The position numbers were made by a program, and so were the translations under genes. Shown piece after piece: positions 45,986-54,996 of a DNA stretch of 64,000 bases. Each line of letters opens with the position of its first letter. Position 1 is the stretch's first letter. Below the pieces are notes generated by a model. That model had not been told where the DNA came from, did not search any database, and worked only from the letters and a program-made list of their open reading frames with translations. The stretch lies in assembly GCA_963777515.1 (NCBI GenBank), contig CAVZQU010000018.1:1-64000 (forward strand), in the 5' to 3' direction. Origin of the DNA: CAVSWT01 sp963777515. Lineage in GTDB: Bacteria; Bacteroidota; Ignavibacteria; Ignavibacteriales; Ignavibacteriaceae.

Positions 45986-47465
45986 ACATTTCCTTTTTAT
46001 AGCTGGAATCTACTTTTGTTGGATACCTGCCGGAGAAACAGGCAGTACAAAAGTTATCAGGATGAGCTTCGGAAACTGCTAAAAGCATTTCATCAATAGT
46101 TAAATATTCCAGACTATCTACTTCAAGATATTTTTCTATTTCTTTAATATCACCGTTTAAACGATTTGCAATTAATTCATTCTTGCTTGGGAAATCCATA
46201 CCATAATAACAAGGATGCATTATTGGCGAAGAAGAAATTCTTAAATGGATAGACTTGGGATTAGCTTCTCTTATAAGGCTAACAAGCTGCCTTGAAGTTG
46301 TTCCCCTTACGATTGAGTCATCAACAATAACTACTGTCTTGCCTTCTAGCACTCCTTTAACAATATTAAATTTAATTTTTACACCGATTTCTCTTTTAGC
46401 TTGTCCGGGTTGAATGAATGTTCTCCCAACATAATGGCTTCTGATTAAACCTATTTCGATTTTAGAGGAAATGCCTTGTTTTTTCAATTCACTTTGATAA
46501 CCAAGTGCAGTGGTATTAGAACTATCCGGTACACTTATTACAATTACCTTTCCTCCATCTTTGTCTTCAACAGGATGTTTGCGAGCTAATATTTTACCAA
46601 GCCTTCTTCTCATTTTATCTACATTATGCCCAAATATGAAACTGTCTGGCCGTGAAAAATATATATATTCAAATATGCAATGATTTTTAGGGAATTTTTC
46701 TTCCAGTATTTGATAAGATTTTATTTGACCCGTCGTTAAAACTTCATCATCTATTACAACTAATTCTCCGGGATTAACTTCTCTTAAAAATTTTGCAGAA
46801 ATAATATCAAATGCACAAGTCTCGGAAGCAGCTATAAATGAGTTATTTAATTTTGCTAGGGATAAAGGGCGAAAACCATAAGGATCTCTTGCCGCAATTA
46901 ATTTATCATCTGTTAAAATTGTTAAGCAATAAGCTCCTTTAATTTTTGTAAGGGCTTCTCTGATTTGATCAATTTGATTATCAAGTCTGCTTCGTGCAAT
47001 TAAGTGTAAAATAACTTCAGTATCAGTTGTGGTTTGAAAAATAGCTCCTTCATTTATAAGTTCTTCCCGAAGTTCCTTGGCATTTGTAAGATTACCATTA
47101 TGAGCAATTGCTAGGTTGCCCATTCTGTAATTGACAACGAAAGGCTGAATGTTTTTTTTAGATTCCGAAGCACCGGTTGTTGAATATCTATTATGCCCAA
47201 TTGCAGAAGTTCCTAAGAGTATTTCGGTAAAAACTTTCGGATTATGATAGACTTCGGATACTAATCCTTCACCCTTATGGATATTAAATGCTGGTTTATT
47301 CTTTTCATTAATATTTTTTGTCACTATGCCGGAAGCTTCCTGTCCCCTATGCTGTAGAGAATGAAGTCCATAATAAGTTTTAGACGCAGCTTCATTAGTA
47401 CCATAAATTCCAAAAATACCGCAGAAACATTTGGGTTTATCTGATGTTATGTCCATATTATTCAA
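45975..47465 (-). CDS. purF: Amidophosphoribosyltransferase
   Basis: A 496-residue enzyme. The N-terminal nucleophile is the cysteine of CGIFGIYG after a short propeptide of about 14 residues. GHNRYSTTGAS, NGNLTNAKELREEL and the phosphoribosyltransferase loop KTVVIVDDSIVRGTTSRQLV are present. HPCYYGMDFPSK and NFCTACFSGRYP carry cysteines in the positions of the [4Fe-4S] cluster seen in the Bacillus-type enzyme. First committed step of purine synthesis. No purine riboswitch is seen in the 118 bp upstream. Confidence 0.96.
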   Translation of the reverse strand: MNNMDITSDKPKCFCGIFGIYGTNEAASKTYYGLHSLQHRGQEASGIVTKNINEKNKPAFNIHKGEGLVSEVYHNPKVFTEILLGTSAIGHNRYSTTGASESKKNIQPFVVNYRMGNLAIAHNGNLTNAKELREELINEGAIFQTTTDTEVILHLIARSRLDNQIDQIREALTKIKGAYCLTILTDDKLIAARDPYGFRPLSLAKLNNSFIAASETCAFDIISAKFLREVNPGELVVIDDEVLTTGQIKSYQILEEKFPKNHCIFEYIYFSRPDSFIFGHNVDKMRRRLGKILARKHPVEDKDGGKVIVISVPDSSNTTALGYQSELKKQGISSKIEIGLIRSHYVGRTFIQPGQAKREIGVKIKFNIVKGVLEGKTVVIVDDSIVRGTTSRQLVSLIREANPKSIHLRISSSPIMHPCYYGMDFPSKNELIANRLNGDIKEIEKYLEVDSLEYLTIDEMLLAVSEAHPDNFCTACFSGRYPTKVDSSYKKEMYEV

Positions 47466-47583
47466 ATTTATTTAAATTTTTTGAAATGTTAAGTTAATTA
47501 ATAAATCCAATTTATTAAAGTAAACTGAGATGCAAAAAAGATAGGATTAAAAAATATTTTATTCGCCAAGATGACTGAACAAT

Positions 47584-49818
47584 TTAATTTATTTTATATC
47601 TTACACCACCTGTTCCACCGCTACAAATCCATAAAATATTTGGATCATTTGGATCTGGAATTATCTTATCGATTCCTCCACTTATACCATTTATATTTAA
47701 TTTTGACCAATTGGTACCATCATCAGAGCTAATATAAATTCCAGGATACCAATAGGCATCGCTATCAATAGTTAGGGCCATTACCAATTTATCATCTTTT
47801 GTATAAGATAAACTTTTCACCCACCTTTGTTGTTTTTTACCTGTTAATTCAAATGGGATTTTGATTGGTTCATCGATTCGATTCCAGTGTTTTCCAAAAT
47901 CAGTTGATCTATAACTTCCTCCCTTACCTGGCGTTGAATAGCCTCTAACTCCTTTAATAATTAAATTGCTATTTCCTGGTTTAACAACAACTGTATAGAC
48001 ATCATTTCCATTAACATCTGAATCAATTCTGCTCCAACTGTTTCCAAAATCGCTTGAACGAAATAATCCACCTCCTTCATTAAATGCTAGTCCAACATAC
48101 AAATTTTTAGTGTTGTTGGGATCTTGATATATAAAATTTACTCTTGATTGATTCATACCTTTCATCTTTTGAAATGAATTATCGGTGTTGGACCAGTACA
48201 GGCCTCCTTTTGAGGACCAGAAAGTAGTAAAATATTTTTTAATGTTTTTATTTTCAGCTATGACAATTGAGGAGTAATCACTAAATCTACCAGTAAAATC
48301 TTCAGTTAATTCCCAATGGAAAGGATTATTTTTTTCAGCCCTAAATAGACCACCGGAACGTCCAGATCCAAAAAGAACATAATAATAATTATAATCTTTA
48401 ATAATCGATGATGCCCCAGCTATATACCTATTAGAACTTTTAATTTGCCAACTGCTACCTCCATTTGTACTAATTTGTAATCCTATATCTGGATCAACAA
48501 GAAAAATGTTATTCCCATCAATTAGTGCATCATCGACAACAGTATTTACATATCCATTATTTGTCCATGTTCCATCTTTCAGCCTTTTACCATAGGTTTG
48601 TAACCAAAATTCCCCATGATTTGTTGTTTTTAATGTCATATAAGTTCCATCTGTATAGGCAATATTTTTATTTACTTCATAAACAAAAAACTGTTTTAAT
48701 CCATTTCCTCTATCATCAAATGCACCAGTGGGGTCATTCGGTCTTTGATTTCTTTTATTATAAAATTCCCAGCTACTTCCGCCGTCAGTAGATTGTAAAA
48801 ATCTTCCATAAACGGCAGCGTAAATAAATTTTCCGTTATCATCTCCAATTTGCATCCATTCGCATGGCTTGGTTCCTAAATAACTATTTTCATACGCTAT
48901 GTTTTCAATTGTATTAGGATGCTTCCAATTATTTCCTCCATCTGTAGTAAACCAAATTCCATTTTGGGGATTATCTTTTCTATCGGCATAAATTGCGCAA
49001 AAGACTTTTTTAGGATTATCTTTAACTACATCAACACTTCTAGCAAAACCCAGACTCAAAATGTTTTTCCAACTTTCGCCTCCATCATTTGATTTAAATA
49101 ATCCTTGATTAGTTGCAAAATAAACTATGTTTTGATCTGCGTATGAAAATGCAATCTTACTCACACATAAAGGTTTATTTAGATCTGGTGCTTTGCCACG
49201 TTTTCCTAACGCTTTCCAGGTTTGACCACCATCAGTTGATTTCCAACCTATCTCAAAATATTTTCCAGCAGGAATAGTTCTATGTTTTGCAGAGCCTCCT
49301 AATCCTAAATAAACTAAATTTGAATTTGTCGGATGAACATATACAGAAGCAAGATTTGTTTCTCTTCTATTTTTTTGATTTAAAATTGGAAATCCATTTC
49401 CCCCCATATATTTCCAATTATCTCCTAAATCAGTTGATTTAAATGGCCCTGCGGCAGTAGCAGCCCACACAGTATTAGGATTTAATGGATCAATTTCAAC
49501 CCCACAAACACGAAAATTGAATATCTTACCAGAACCATAAGCCCCCATAGGACGTATCCAGGTTTCTCCTCCATTAGTAGACTTAAATAATCCACCATTA
49601 TCTGACCCTACAAAAACTATATTGGGATTTGTAGGAGACACGGTTATTTCATTACTCCATCCTCCACCGCCTGTTCCTAAATAATTTATCTTTTTGTTGG
49701 GATCAAAAGAAGATTTAGCTGTTATTCTGACTGGTTCATTTACATCATTATCCAAAAAAAATAAATAGAAACCCAAAAGGGAAAGAATTGATATTAAAAG
49801 GATGGATACTTTAATCAT
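47584..49818 (-). CDS. Exported BNR/VPS10-like repeat protein
   Basis: A 744-residue protein. The N-terminal 22 residues form a signal or anchor (VSILLISILSLLGFYLFFLD). The rest has more than ten BNR-type motifs such as STNGGETW, STDGGQTW, SNDGGESW, TTDGGNNW and SSDFGNSW, spaced 60-80 residues, which form a multi-bladed propeller like sortilin/VPS10 or GH74-type proteins. No Asp or Glu for hydrolysis could be chosen by eye. No type IX sorting domain is seen. It could bind or process extracellular sugars or peptides. Confidence 0.78.
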   Translation of the reverse strand: MIKVSILLISILSLLGFYLFFLDNDVNEPVRITAKSSFDPNKKINYLGTGGGGWSNEITVSPTNPNIVFVGSDNGGLFKSTNGGETWIRPMGAYGSGKIFNFRVCGVEIDPLNPNTVWAATAAGPFKSTDLGDNWKYMGGNGFPILNQKNRRETNLASVYVHPTNSNLVYLGLGGSAKHRTIPAGKYFEIGWKSTDGGQTWKALGKRGKAPDLNKPLCVSKIAFSYADQNIVYFATNQGLFKSNDGGESWKNILSLGFARSVDVVKDNPKKVFCAIYADRKDNPQNGIWFTTDGGNNWKHPNTIENIAYENSYLGTKPCEWMQIGDDNGKFIYAAVYGRFLQSTDGGSSWEFYNKRNQRPNDPTGAFDDRGNGLKQFFVYEVNKNIAYTDGTYMTLKTTNHGEFWLQTYGKRLKDGTWTNNGYVNTVVDDALIDGNNIFLVDPDIGLQISTNGGSSWQIKSSNRYIAGASSIIKDYNYYYVLFGSGRSGGLFRAEKNNPFHWELTEDFTGRFSDYSSIVIAENKNIKKYFTTFWSSKGGLYWSNTDNSFQKMKGMNQSRVNFIYQDPNNTKNLYVGLAFNEGGGLFRSSDFGNSWSRIDSDVNGNDVYTVVVKPGNSNLIIKGVRGYSTPGKGGSYRSTDFGKHWNRIDEPIKIPFELTGKKQQRWVKSLSYTKDDKLVMALTIDSDAYWYPGIYISSDDGTNWSKLNINGISGGIDKIIPDPNDPNILWICSGGTGGVRYKIN

Positions 49819-49891
49819 AGAATTTCTTTTGAGTTGATAAATAATATCTAAAAAATAATTCTTTTGATAGAATTATAAAGTACAATAAAAA

Positions 49892-49920
49892 AACCCTCTT
49901 CTATTTAGAGGGTTTTTTAG
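49892..49920. terminator. Terminator between the BNR gene and tRNA-Pro
   Basis: AACCCTCT, loop TCTATTT, AGAGGGTT with A runs on the left and T runs on the right (49892-49919). The tRNA and the MerR gene are on the minus strand, so on that strand the hairpin is directly downstream of the tRNA and followed by a T run. It can work in both directions. Confidence 0.8.
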
Positions 49921-49994
49921 TCGGAACGGTGGGATTTGAACCCACGACCACCTGAACCCCATTCAGGTACGCTACCGGGCTGCGCCACGTTCCG
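49921..49994 (-). tRNA. tRNA-Pro (anticodon GGG)
   Basis: On the minus strand a 74-nt tRNA folds: acceptor CGGAACG/CGTTCCG with discriminator A, anticodon stem CCTGA/TCAGG with loop ATGGGGT, anticodon GGG (plus positions 49958-49960), and T arm GTGGG/CCCAC with TTCAAAT. No CCA is encoded. It reads CCC and CCT. It starts 4 bp downstream of the MerR gene and is followed by a terminator. Confidence 0.95.
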
Positions 49995-49998
49995 ATAA

Positions 49999-50403
49999 TT
50001 AAAGTTTTGCTAATAGTATCTGTAAAAAATTTTTTATTTCTTCTAAATCTTTTTTAATAGATGGTTTTTCTTTTTTTACTTCAACATTTACATTAGAATT
50101 ATTGTTATTATTCTTGCTCTCTAATTCAGAAATAAAGCTAAATTGATCTTCGGTTACGCTGCCATTATCTAAAATATTTTTTGCTCCTTCAATAGTATAT
50201 TTTTGATCACGAAGTAAATTTTTTATTTGGAGAATAAGTTTGATGTCCTTGTTTGTATATATTCTATTTCCTGCTCGGTTCTTCTGAGGTTTTAACTGTT
50301 CAAACTCGGTTTCCCAGTATCTGAGCACATATTGCTCGACTTCAGTGATTTTGCTTACTTCACTAATTGAGTAGTAAAGTTTTTTAATTGAAAGGTCTTT
50401 CAT
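49999..50403 (-). CDS. MerR family transcriptional regulator
   Basis: A 134-residue regulator. Its N-terminal DNA-binding domain is KLYYSISEVSKITEVEQYVLRYWE, then QKNRAGNRIYTNKDI. A short coiled-coil part and an Asn-rich segment (NNNNNSNVN) follow. No metal-binding cysteines are seen, so the ligand is unknown. The tRNA-Pro gene begins 4 bp after its stop, so the regulator and tRNA may share one transcript. Confidence 0.88.
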   Translation of the reverse strand: MKDLSIKKLYYSISEVSKITEVEQYVLRYWETEFEQLKPQKNRAGNRIYTNKDIKLILQIKNLLRDQKYTIEGAKNILDNGSVTEDQFSFISELESKNNNNNSNVNVEVKKEKPSIKKDLEEIKNFLQILLAKL

Positions 50404-50495
50404 GCTAACTCTAAATTGTTCGGAAGAAAAATAAATAATAGAGTTAATAATAGCAAGCTTAAAGTGATTTAATCATTATTTGCTTTAAATAATGT

Positions 50496-51206
50496 CTATA
50501 ATCCATTTTCTTTATTGATAATATCAATTAACTCAGCAATATCATTCAATTCAAAATCTGCATCGTGTACTTCTGTATCAAAAGTGTCTCCATACCTAGC
50601 AAACGCAGTTTTCATTCCTAATTTAGAAGCTCCAATAATATCTCTCTCCGCCCAGTCGCCAACCATTAATGCTTCCTCAGATTTTACATTAAGTTTTTCT
50701 AAAATTAATTGGAAAGGTTCTGGACTGGGTTTTCTTTTGCCTGTATCTTCAAAAGTTACCACAGCATCAATTATATGATGGAAATTTAAATACGCTAATC
50801 TAAGCCATGCTTCTTTTGAAGGTGCATCGGAAAGAATTCCCATTTTAATTCCCATTTTAAGCAGTTTGTTTAAAGTAGAATAAACATGTGGATATGGAGT
50901 CAAAGCTGCTTCTCTTGCTCTTCTATAGGCTACAATTCCAGCAGATAAAATTTTATAATCAATTTTGTTGAGTACTCGATTTAGAAACTCATCAAAAACT
51001 TGCTGGTATTCTATTCCCTGCTCCTTGTATATTTCATCAATTATTTTATTTGCCATCTCGGTAGTAATTTCTAAACCAGCATCCACCATAGCTGGTATAG
51101 CTTCTTCAATGGCTCTTCTTTTCATTTTCATGAAATCGACCAAAGTATTATCCAAATCAAATATTACAGCTTTTATCACTTTAATTTTTTCCTTATTTTT
51201 TTTCAA
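50496..51206 (-). CDS. HAD family hydrolase
   Basis: A 236-residue HAD-superfamily phosphatase. Motif I is FDLDNTLVDF (nucleophile Asp), motif II is LSDAPSK, motif III Lys is in GKRKPSPEPFQ, and motif IV is GDWAERDIIGA. The cap is of the alpha-helical (C1) type. The substrate is unknown; YjjG-like nucleotidases are the nearest type. It overlaps the aroQ gene by 14 bp, so it belongs to that operon. Confidence 0.85.
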   Translation of the reverse strand: MKKNKEKIKVIKAVIFDLDNTLVDFMKMKRRAIEEAIPAMVDAGLEITTEMANKIIDEIYKEQGIEYQQVFDEFLNRVLNKIDYKILSAGIVAYRRAREAALTPYPHVYSTLNKLLKMGIKMGILSDAPSKEAWLRLAYLNFHHIIDAVVTFEDTGKRKPSPEPFQLILEKLNVKSEEALMVGDWAERDIIGASKLGMKTAFARYGDTFDTEVHDADFELNDIAELIDIINKENGL

Positions 51207-51624
51207 TTAATTTTATTAAGACATGCACCCCTGCTATATAACCAATTTCTTTAAAACCAGAGATATAACCATCACAACCAGAAGCGGTTATGAGTGTTTG
51301 CCTAAATTTTTCTCTATTTACTAAATGCGATAGATGAACTTCGACTTTGCTTAAAGGTGAATCTGCAAGTGCATCTCTAATCGCAACTGAAGTATGCGCA
51401 TAGCCTCCAGGATTTATTATGATTCCATCATAAACATTTTTTGCTTTTTGAATTTCATTAACAATTTCACCTTCTATATTTGATTGAAAAAACTGGAATG
51501 AAACAGTTTTGAAATCCTTTTCTAAAAAATTCTTAATATCATCTAATGTAACAGTTCCATATTGATTTTTATCTCTTGCTCCTAATAAATTCAAATTAGG
51601 GCCGTTTATAACTAAAATTTTCAT
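51193..51624 (-). CDS. aroQ: 3-dehydroquinate dehydratase, type II
   Basis: A 143-residue enzyme of the normal length. Conserved parts are INGPNLNLLGARDKNQYG (catalytic Tyr), NPGGYAHTSVAIRDAL, EVHLSH and SGFKEIGY. It makes 3-dehydroshikimate in the shikimate pathway. It overlaps the small gene upstream by 4 bp and the HAD gene downstream by 14 bp. Confidence 0.95.
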   Translation of the reverse strand: MKILVINGPNLNLLGARDKNQYGTVTLDDIKNFLEKDFKTVSFQFFQSNIEGEIVNEIQKAKNVYDGIIINPGGYAHTSVAIRDALADSPLSKVEVHLSHLVNREKFRQTLITASGCDGYISGFKEIGYIAGVHVLIKLIEKK

Positions 51625-51893
51625 TGCTCCTCCGTCATTTCTTCAATGACTTCTCTGAGTTTTGGAGAAAGATAAATTTCATCTGCACCTAATTCTTTTA
51701 AGGCAGCAGAAAGAATCATTACTTTTCTTTGCAGGTTTGCAAGTTTGTTTATGACAATTACTTTACTCTCTTTCAGCAAACAATATCCACCTTTGAAATC
51801 GCCTTTTTCAAATCTAACTTCGGCACCTAACTGAGAAGCAACTATTTTTAATTCCTGAATAAGATCTTCAAATTCTTTTTCTTTAATTTTCAT
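51621..51893 (-). CDS. Conserved small protein of unknown function
   Basis: A 90-residue, charged, soluble protein. It starts with KIKEKEFEDLIQELKIVASQL and has FKGGYCLLKESKVIVINKLANLQRKVMIL near the middle and LGADEIYLSPKLREVIEE at the end. I do not recognise a family. Overlap with aroQ (4 bp) and a short gap to the membrane protein suggest co-translation with the shikimate gene. Confidence 0.65.
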   Translation of the reverse strand: MKIKEKEFEDLIQELKIVASQLGAEVRFEKGDFKGGYCLLKESKVIVINKLANLQRKVMILSAALKELGADEIYLSPKLREVIEEMTEEQ

Positions 51894-51902
51894 TTTGTTT
51901 CT

Positions 51903-52421
51903 CTATTTTTTTAGAGGTTGGAATATTACAAAATACACAATTGAAAAATATGCAAATATCTCTATTAAAGGGAATGCATTAAGAGAAGTAAATCTTTTTA
52001 TAATTAAATTAATTATATCTCCTGCTAAAAAAGATGATCCATTCATTAAATGAATTATTTTATAATCAATTGTCATTAAGTATATTTCAAATGGAAATGT
52101 TAAAAATATTATTACTGTTATGATAAATAGCCAACCATTTTTTTTTAATTTAAATCTTGTTGTTGAAATAAATACTAAAAAAGAAGTTATAAAAATCAGA
52201 TAACAAATAGATGTGGTCTTAACGGCAATTACAAAAACACTTAAAAATCCTAAAATATTTTCCGGAGTGAGGTTATTTTTTAGTACAAATTCATTTGACT
52301 CAAATAGCTGATATGAAAGGCTTAATCTTAATAAATAAGAACCGATCCAAATGATTCCGGTTATCACAGAAATAAAAAGAAATATTTTAGTTATAAGTTT
52401 GTCTTTTTGCATATAATTCAA
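51903..52421 (-). CDS. Four-helix membrane protein
   Basis: A 172-residue protein with hydrophobic segments around LITKIFLFISVITGIIWIGS, ILGFLSVFVIAVKTTSICYL, WLFIITVIIFLTFPFEIYLM and PLIEIFAYFSIVYFVIF. Function unknown. It is divergent from ppx with 30 bp between the starts. Confidence 0.65.
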   Translation of the reverse strand: MNYMQKDKLITKIFLFISVITGIIWIGSYLLRLSLSYQLFESNEFVLKNNLTPENILGFLSVFVIAVKTTSICYLIFITSFLVFISTTRFKLKKNGWLFIITVIIFLTFPFEIYLMTIDYKIIHLMNGSSFLAGDIINLIIKRFTSLNAFPLIEIFAYFSIVYFVIFQPLKK

Positions 52422-52451
52422 TTATTAATAAATTAAAAATAAAGAAAAATT

Positions 52452-53381
52452 ATGATTATTGCTTCAATTGATATTGGCACAAATACCGTTCTTCTTCTAA
52501 TAGCTGATGTAAATATTCAGAAAAAGTCTTTTACTACTATTTTAAATGAACAAAGAATTCCTCGCATTGGAAGAGGTTTATTACCAGGGAAAGAAATATC
52601 AAAAGATAAAATTCTTTTTTTGCTTCAGGTTTTAAAAGAATATCAACAGATTATTAAAAAGTACAGTTGTGAAAAAGTTCTTGTTACAGCTACAAATGCA
52701 CTTAGAATAGCTTCAAACCAAGAACAAATTACTAATTTGATAAAAGGCGAATTTGGTTTTGAGACAAAAGTCGTTTCTGGTGAAGATGAAGCCCGTTTAT
52801 CTTTTCTTGGAGCCGCAGGAAAAACTGAGAACAAAAAAAGTTTAATGATTGATATCGGCGGTGGAAGTACAGAAATAACATTCGGAAAAGGCAGTCAAAT
52901 ATTATTTAACAAAAGTTTTAATGCTGGAGTAGTAAGCGGAACAGAAAATTATTTAATTGATGATCCGCCAGTAGAATTTCAGATCAATGAATTTAACTCA
53001 CATCTTGATAAAACTTTTATTGAATTTTCGAATGTAAATAATTTTAACCCTGATGAAGCTATTGCTATTGCTGGAACTCCAACAACTCTTGCATGCATTC
53101 AGCAAAATTTAACTGAATATGATGAAGAGAAAATTGAAGGCAGTATCTTAAAAAAGGATAACGTTAAAATATTAATAGAGCAATTATCTGGAATGAAGTC
53201 ATTTGATATAAAACATAAATATAAATCTGTAGTAAGCGGCCGCGAAGATGTGTTGTTAGCCGGAACAATAATACTTTTTAAACTTATGGAAATATTGAAA
53301 ATCGATTCTGTAAAAGTAAGTACTAAAGGAATTCGATATGGAGTAGTTGAGAAATTTATAACTGATAATTTTAAGGATTAA
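52452..53381 (+). CDS. ppx: Ppx/GppA family phosphatase
   Basis: A 309-residue protein of the Ppx/GppA type. ASIDIGTNTVLLLIAD and SLMIDIGGGSTEITFG are the nucleotide-binding motifs of the sugar kinase/actin-like fold; ATNALRIASN and AGTPTTLACIQ follow. It is about the length of the shorter exopolyphosphatase-like members, without a C-terminal HD part. It may cut polyphosphate or pppGpp. Its end overlaps the convergent nadB gene by 11 bp. A CHAD protein, often linked to polyphosphate, lies at 60 kb. Confidence 0.9.
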   Translation: MIIASIDIGTNTVLLLIADVNIQKKSFTTILNEQRIPRIGRGLLPGKEISKDKILFLLQVLKEYQQIIKKYSCEKVLVTATNALRIASNQEQITNLIKGEFGFETKVVSGEDEARLSFLGAAGKTENKKSLMIDIGGGSTEITFGKGSQILFNKSFNAGVVSGTENYLIDDPPVEFQINEFNSHLDKTFIEFSNVNNFNPDEAIAIAGTPTTLACIQQNLTEYDEEKIEGSILKKDNVKILIEQLSGMKSFDIKHKYKSVVSGREDVLLAGTIILFKLMEILKIDSVKVSTKGIRYGVVEKFITDNFKD

Positions 53382-54996
53382 CATTCTGTAATATCGTGTC
53401 TTCAGCTTCATAGTCAGGTAAAGTTTTTGGGTAATCCAAAGTATAATGTAATCCCCTGCTCTCTTTTCTCATCTTAGCAGATTTTATGATTGCATGTGCA
53501 CAGGTGGTTAAGTTTCTCAATTCTAAAATATCTTCAAAGATTTTTGTTTTTTTGTAAAGGTCTTCGGACTCAATAAAAATATTATGAATTCTTCTTGATG
53601 CTCTTTCAAGCCTTAAATTAGAACGTACAATTCCTACATAATCCCACATAATTTGTTTAATCTCTTTTATGCTGTGAGTAATTAAGACTTTTTCATCTGA
53701 AGAAAGAACGCCTGAATCATCCCAATCAGGAATCGAAGGAATTTCATTATTATAATTGGCGAGAAATTCTTTAAGATTTATTGATGCTCGAAAAGCAAAG
53801 ACAACTGCTTCCAATAGAGAATTACTTGCAAGCCGGTTTGCTCCATGAACTCCAGTCATTGAGACTTCTCCGCAAGCATATAATCCTTTTAACGACGTAC
53901 GAGCAAATTCATCAACTATTACACCGCCGCAAGCATAATGAGCTGCCGGTACTACAGGAATAAAATCTTTTGTAATATCAATTCCAACTTTTAAACAATT
54001 ATTATAAATATGCGGAAAGTGTTCAAGAATATCATCTTTGTTTTTGTGGGTGATATCAAGATAAACAAAATCATCTCCGCGCTTTTTTAATTCATTATCG
54101 ATTGCTCTTGCAACAATATCTCTTGGTGCTAATTCTTTTCTCTCATCATATTTTTCCATAAAAGTATTGCCATCTTTGGTTCTTAAAATTCCGCCAAAAC
54201 CTCGAACCGCTTCCGAAATTAAGAACGATGGAGAAGATGAACCAATTGATTTCTTTTCTGAATATAATGACGTAGGATGAAATTGAATAAATTCCATATT
54301 CCCGAGCTTTGCTCCCGCTCTATATGCCATAGCGAAACCATCACCGGTTGCAATATAAGGATTTGTTGTATGTTGATAAACTTGTCCTAATCCGCCCGTT
54401 GCAAGCAAAGTTGCTTTGGATGATATTTTAACTACTTTATTTTTATCTGAATCTAAAATATAAGCACCCCAGCAATTTCTATTTTCAAGTTTAGAACTTC
54501 GCAGTTTTTTAATATTATGTTCTGTTAATAAATCAATTGCTGAGGAGTTTTCAATAACATTTATGTTTTTATGCTGATTAACCGTTTCAATTAATGCTCT
54601 TTCGATTTCTTTTCCAGTCAGATCAGCAGCATGTAAAATTCTCGCCATTGAGTGACCGCCTTCTCGGACTAAATCAAATTCCCCATTCTTCTTTGTAAAG
54701 TTTGTCCCTATTTCAACTAAATCATAAATCCTTTGTGGGCCCTCTTTAACCATTATTTCAACATGCCTTTTATTACAAAGTCCTGCTCCCGCAATCAATG
54801 TATCCTTTACATGTTTTTCAAATGAATCACTTTTACTTATTACTGAAGCAATACCTCCTTGTGCATAATTTGTATTTGATTCGGATTTATTTTTCTTGGT
54901 AACTACAATAACATTTGCGGACTCAGCGATTTTTAAAGCAGAAAACAATCCGGCAATACCGCTGCCAATAATTAAAACGTCTGTTTTTAATTCCAT
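53371..54996 (-). CDS. nadB: L-aspartate oxidase
   Basis: A 541-residue flavoprotein. The FAD site is VLIIGSGIAGLFSALKIAE; then NYAQGGIASVI, REGGHSMARILHAAD, ATGGLGQVYQHTTNP, and HGANRLASNSLLEAVVF. Typical of NadB rather than succinate dehydrogenase by the short C-terminus. It makes iminoaspartate for NAD synthesis. Its start overlaps the aminotransferase stop by one base. Confidence 0.95.
   Translation of the reverse strand: MELKTDVLIIGSGIAGLFSALKIAESANVIVVTKKNKSESNTNYAQGGIASVISKSDSFEKHVKDTLIAGAGLCNKRHVEIMVKEGPQRIYDLVEIGTNFTKKNGEFDLVREGGHSMARILHAADLTGKEIERALIETVNQHKNINVIENSSAIDLLTEHNIKKLRSSKLENRNCWGAYILDSDKNKVVKISSKATLLATGGLGQVYQHTTNPYIATGDGFAMAYRAGAKLGNMEFIQFHPTSLYSEKKSIGSSSPSFLISEAVRGFGGILRTKDGNTFMEKYDERKELAPRDIVARAIDNELKKRGDDFVYLDITHKNKDDILEHFPHIYNNCLKVGIDITKDFIPVVPAAHYACGGVIVDEFARTSLKGLYACGEVSMTGVHGANRLASNSLLEAVVFAFRASINLKEFLANYNNEIPSIPDWDDSGVLSSDEKVLITHSIKEIKQIMWDYVGIVRSNLRLERASRRIHNIFIESEDLYKKTKIFEDILELRNLTTCAHAIIKSAKMRKESRGLHYTLDYPKTLPDYEAEDTILQNVNP

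Noticed and set aside
47466..47583. Purine riboswitch upstream of purF
   Set aside because: Only 118 A+T-rich bases with no three-way junction or conserved riboswitch core.
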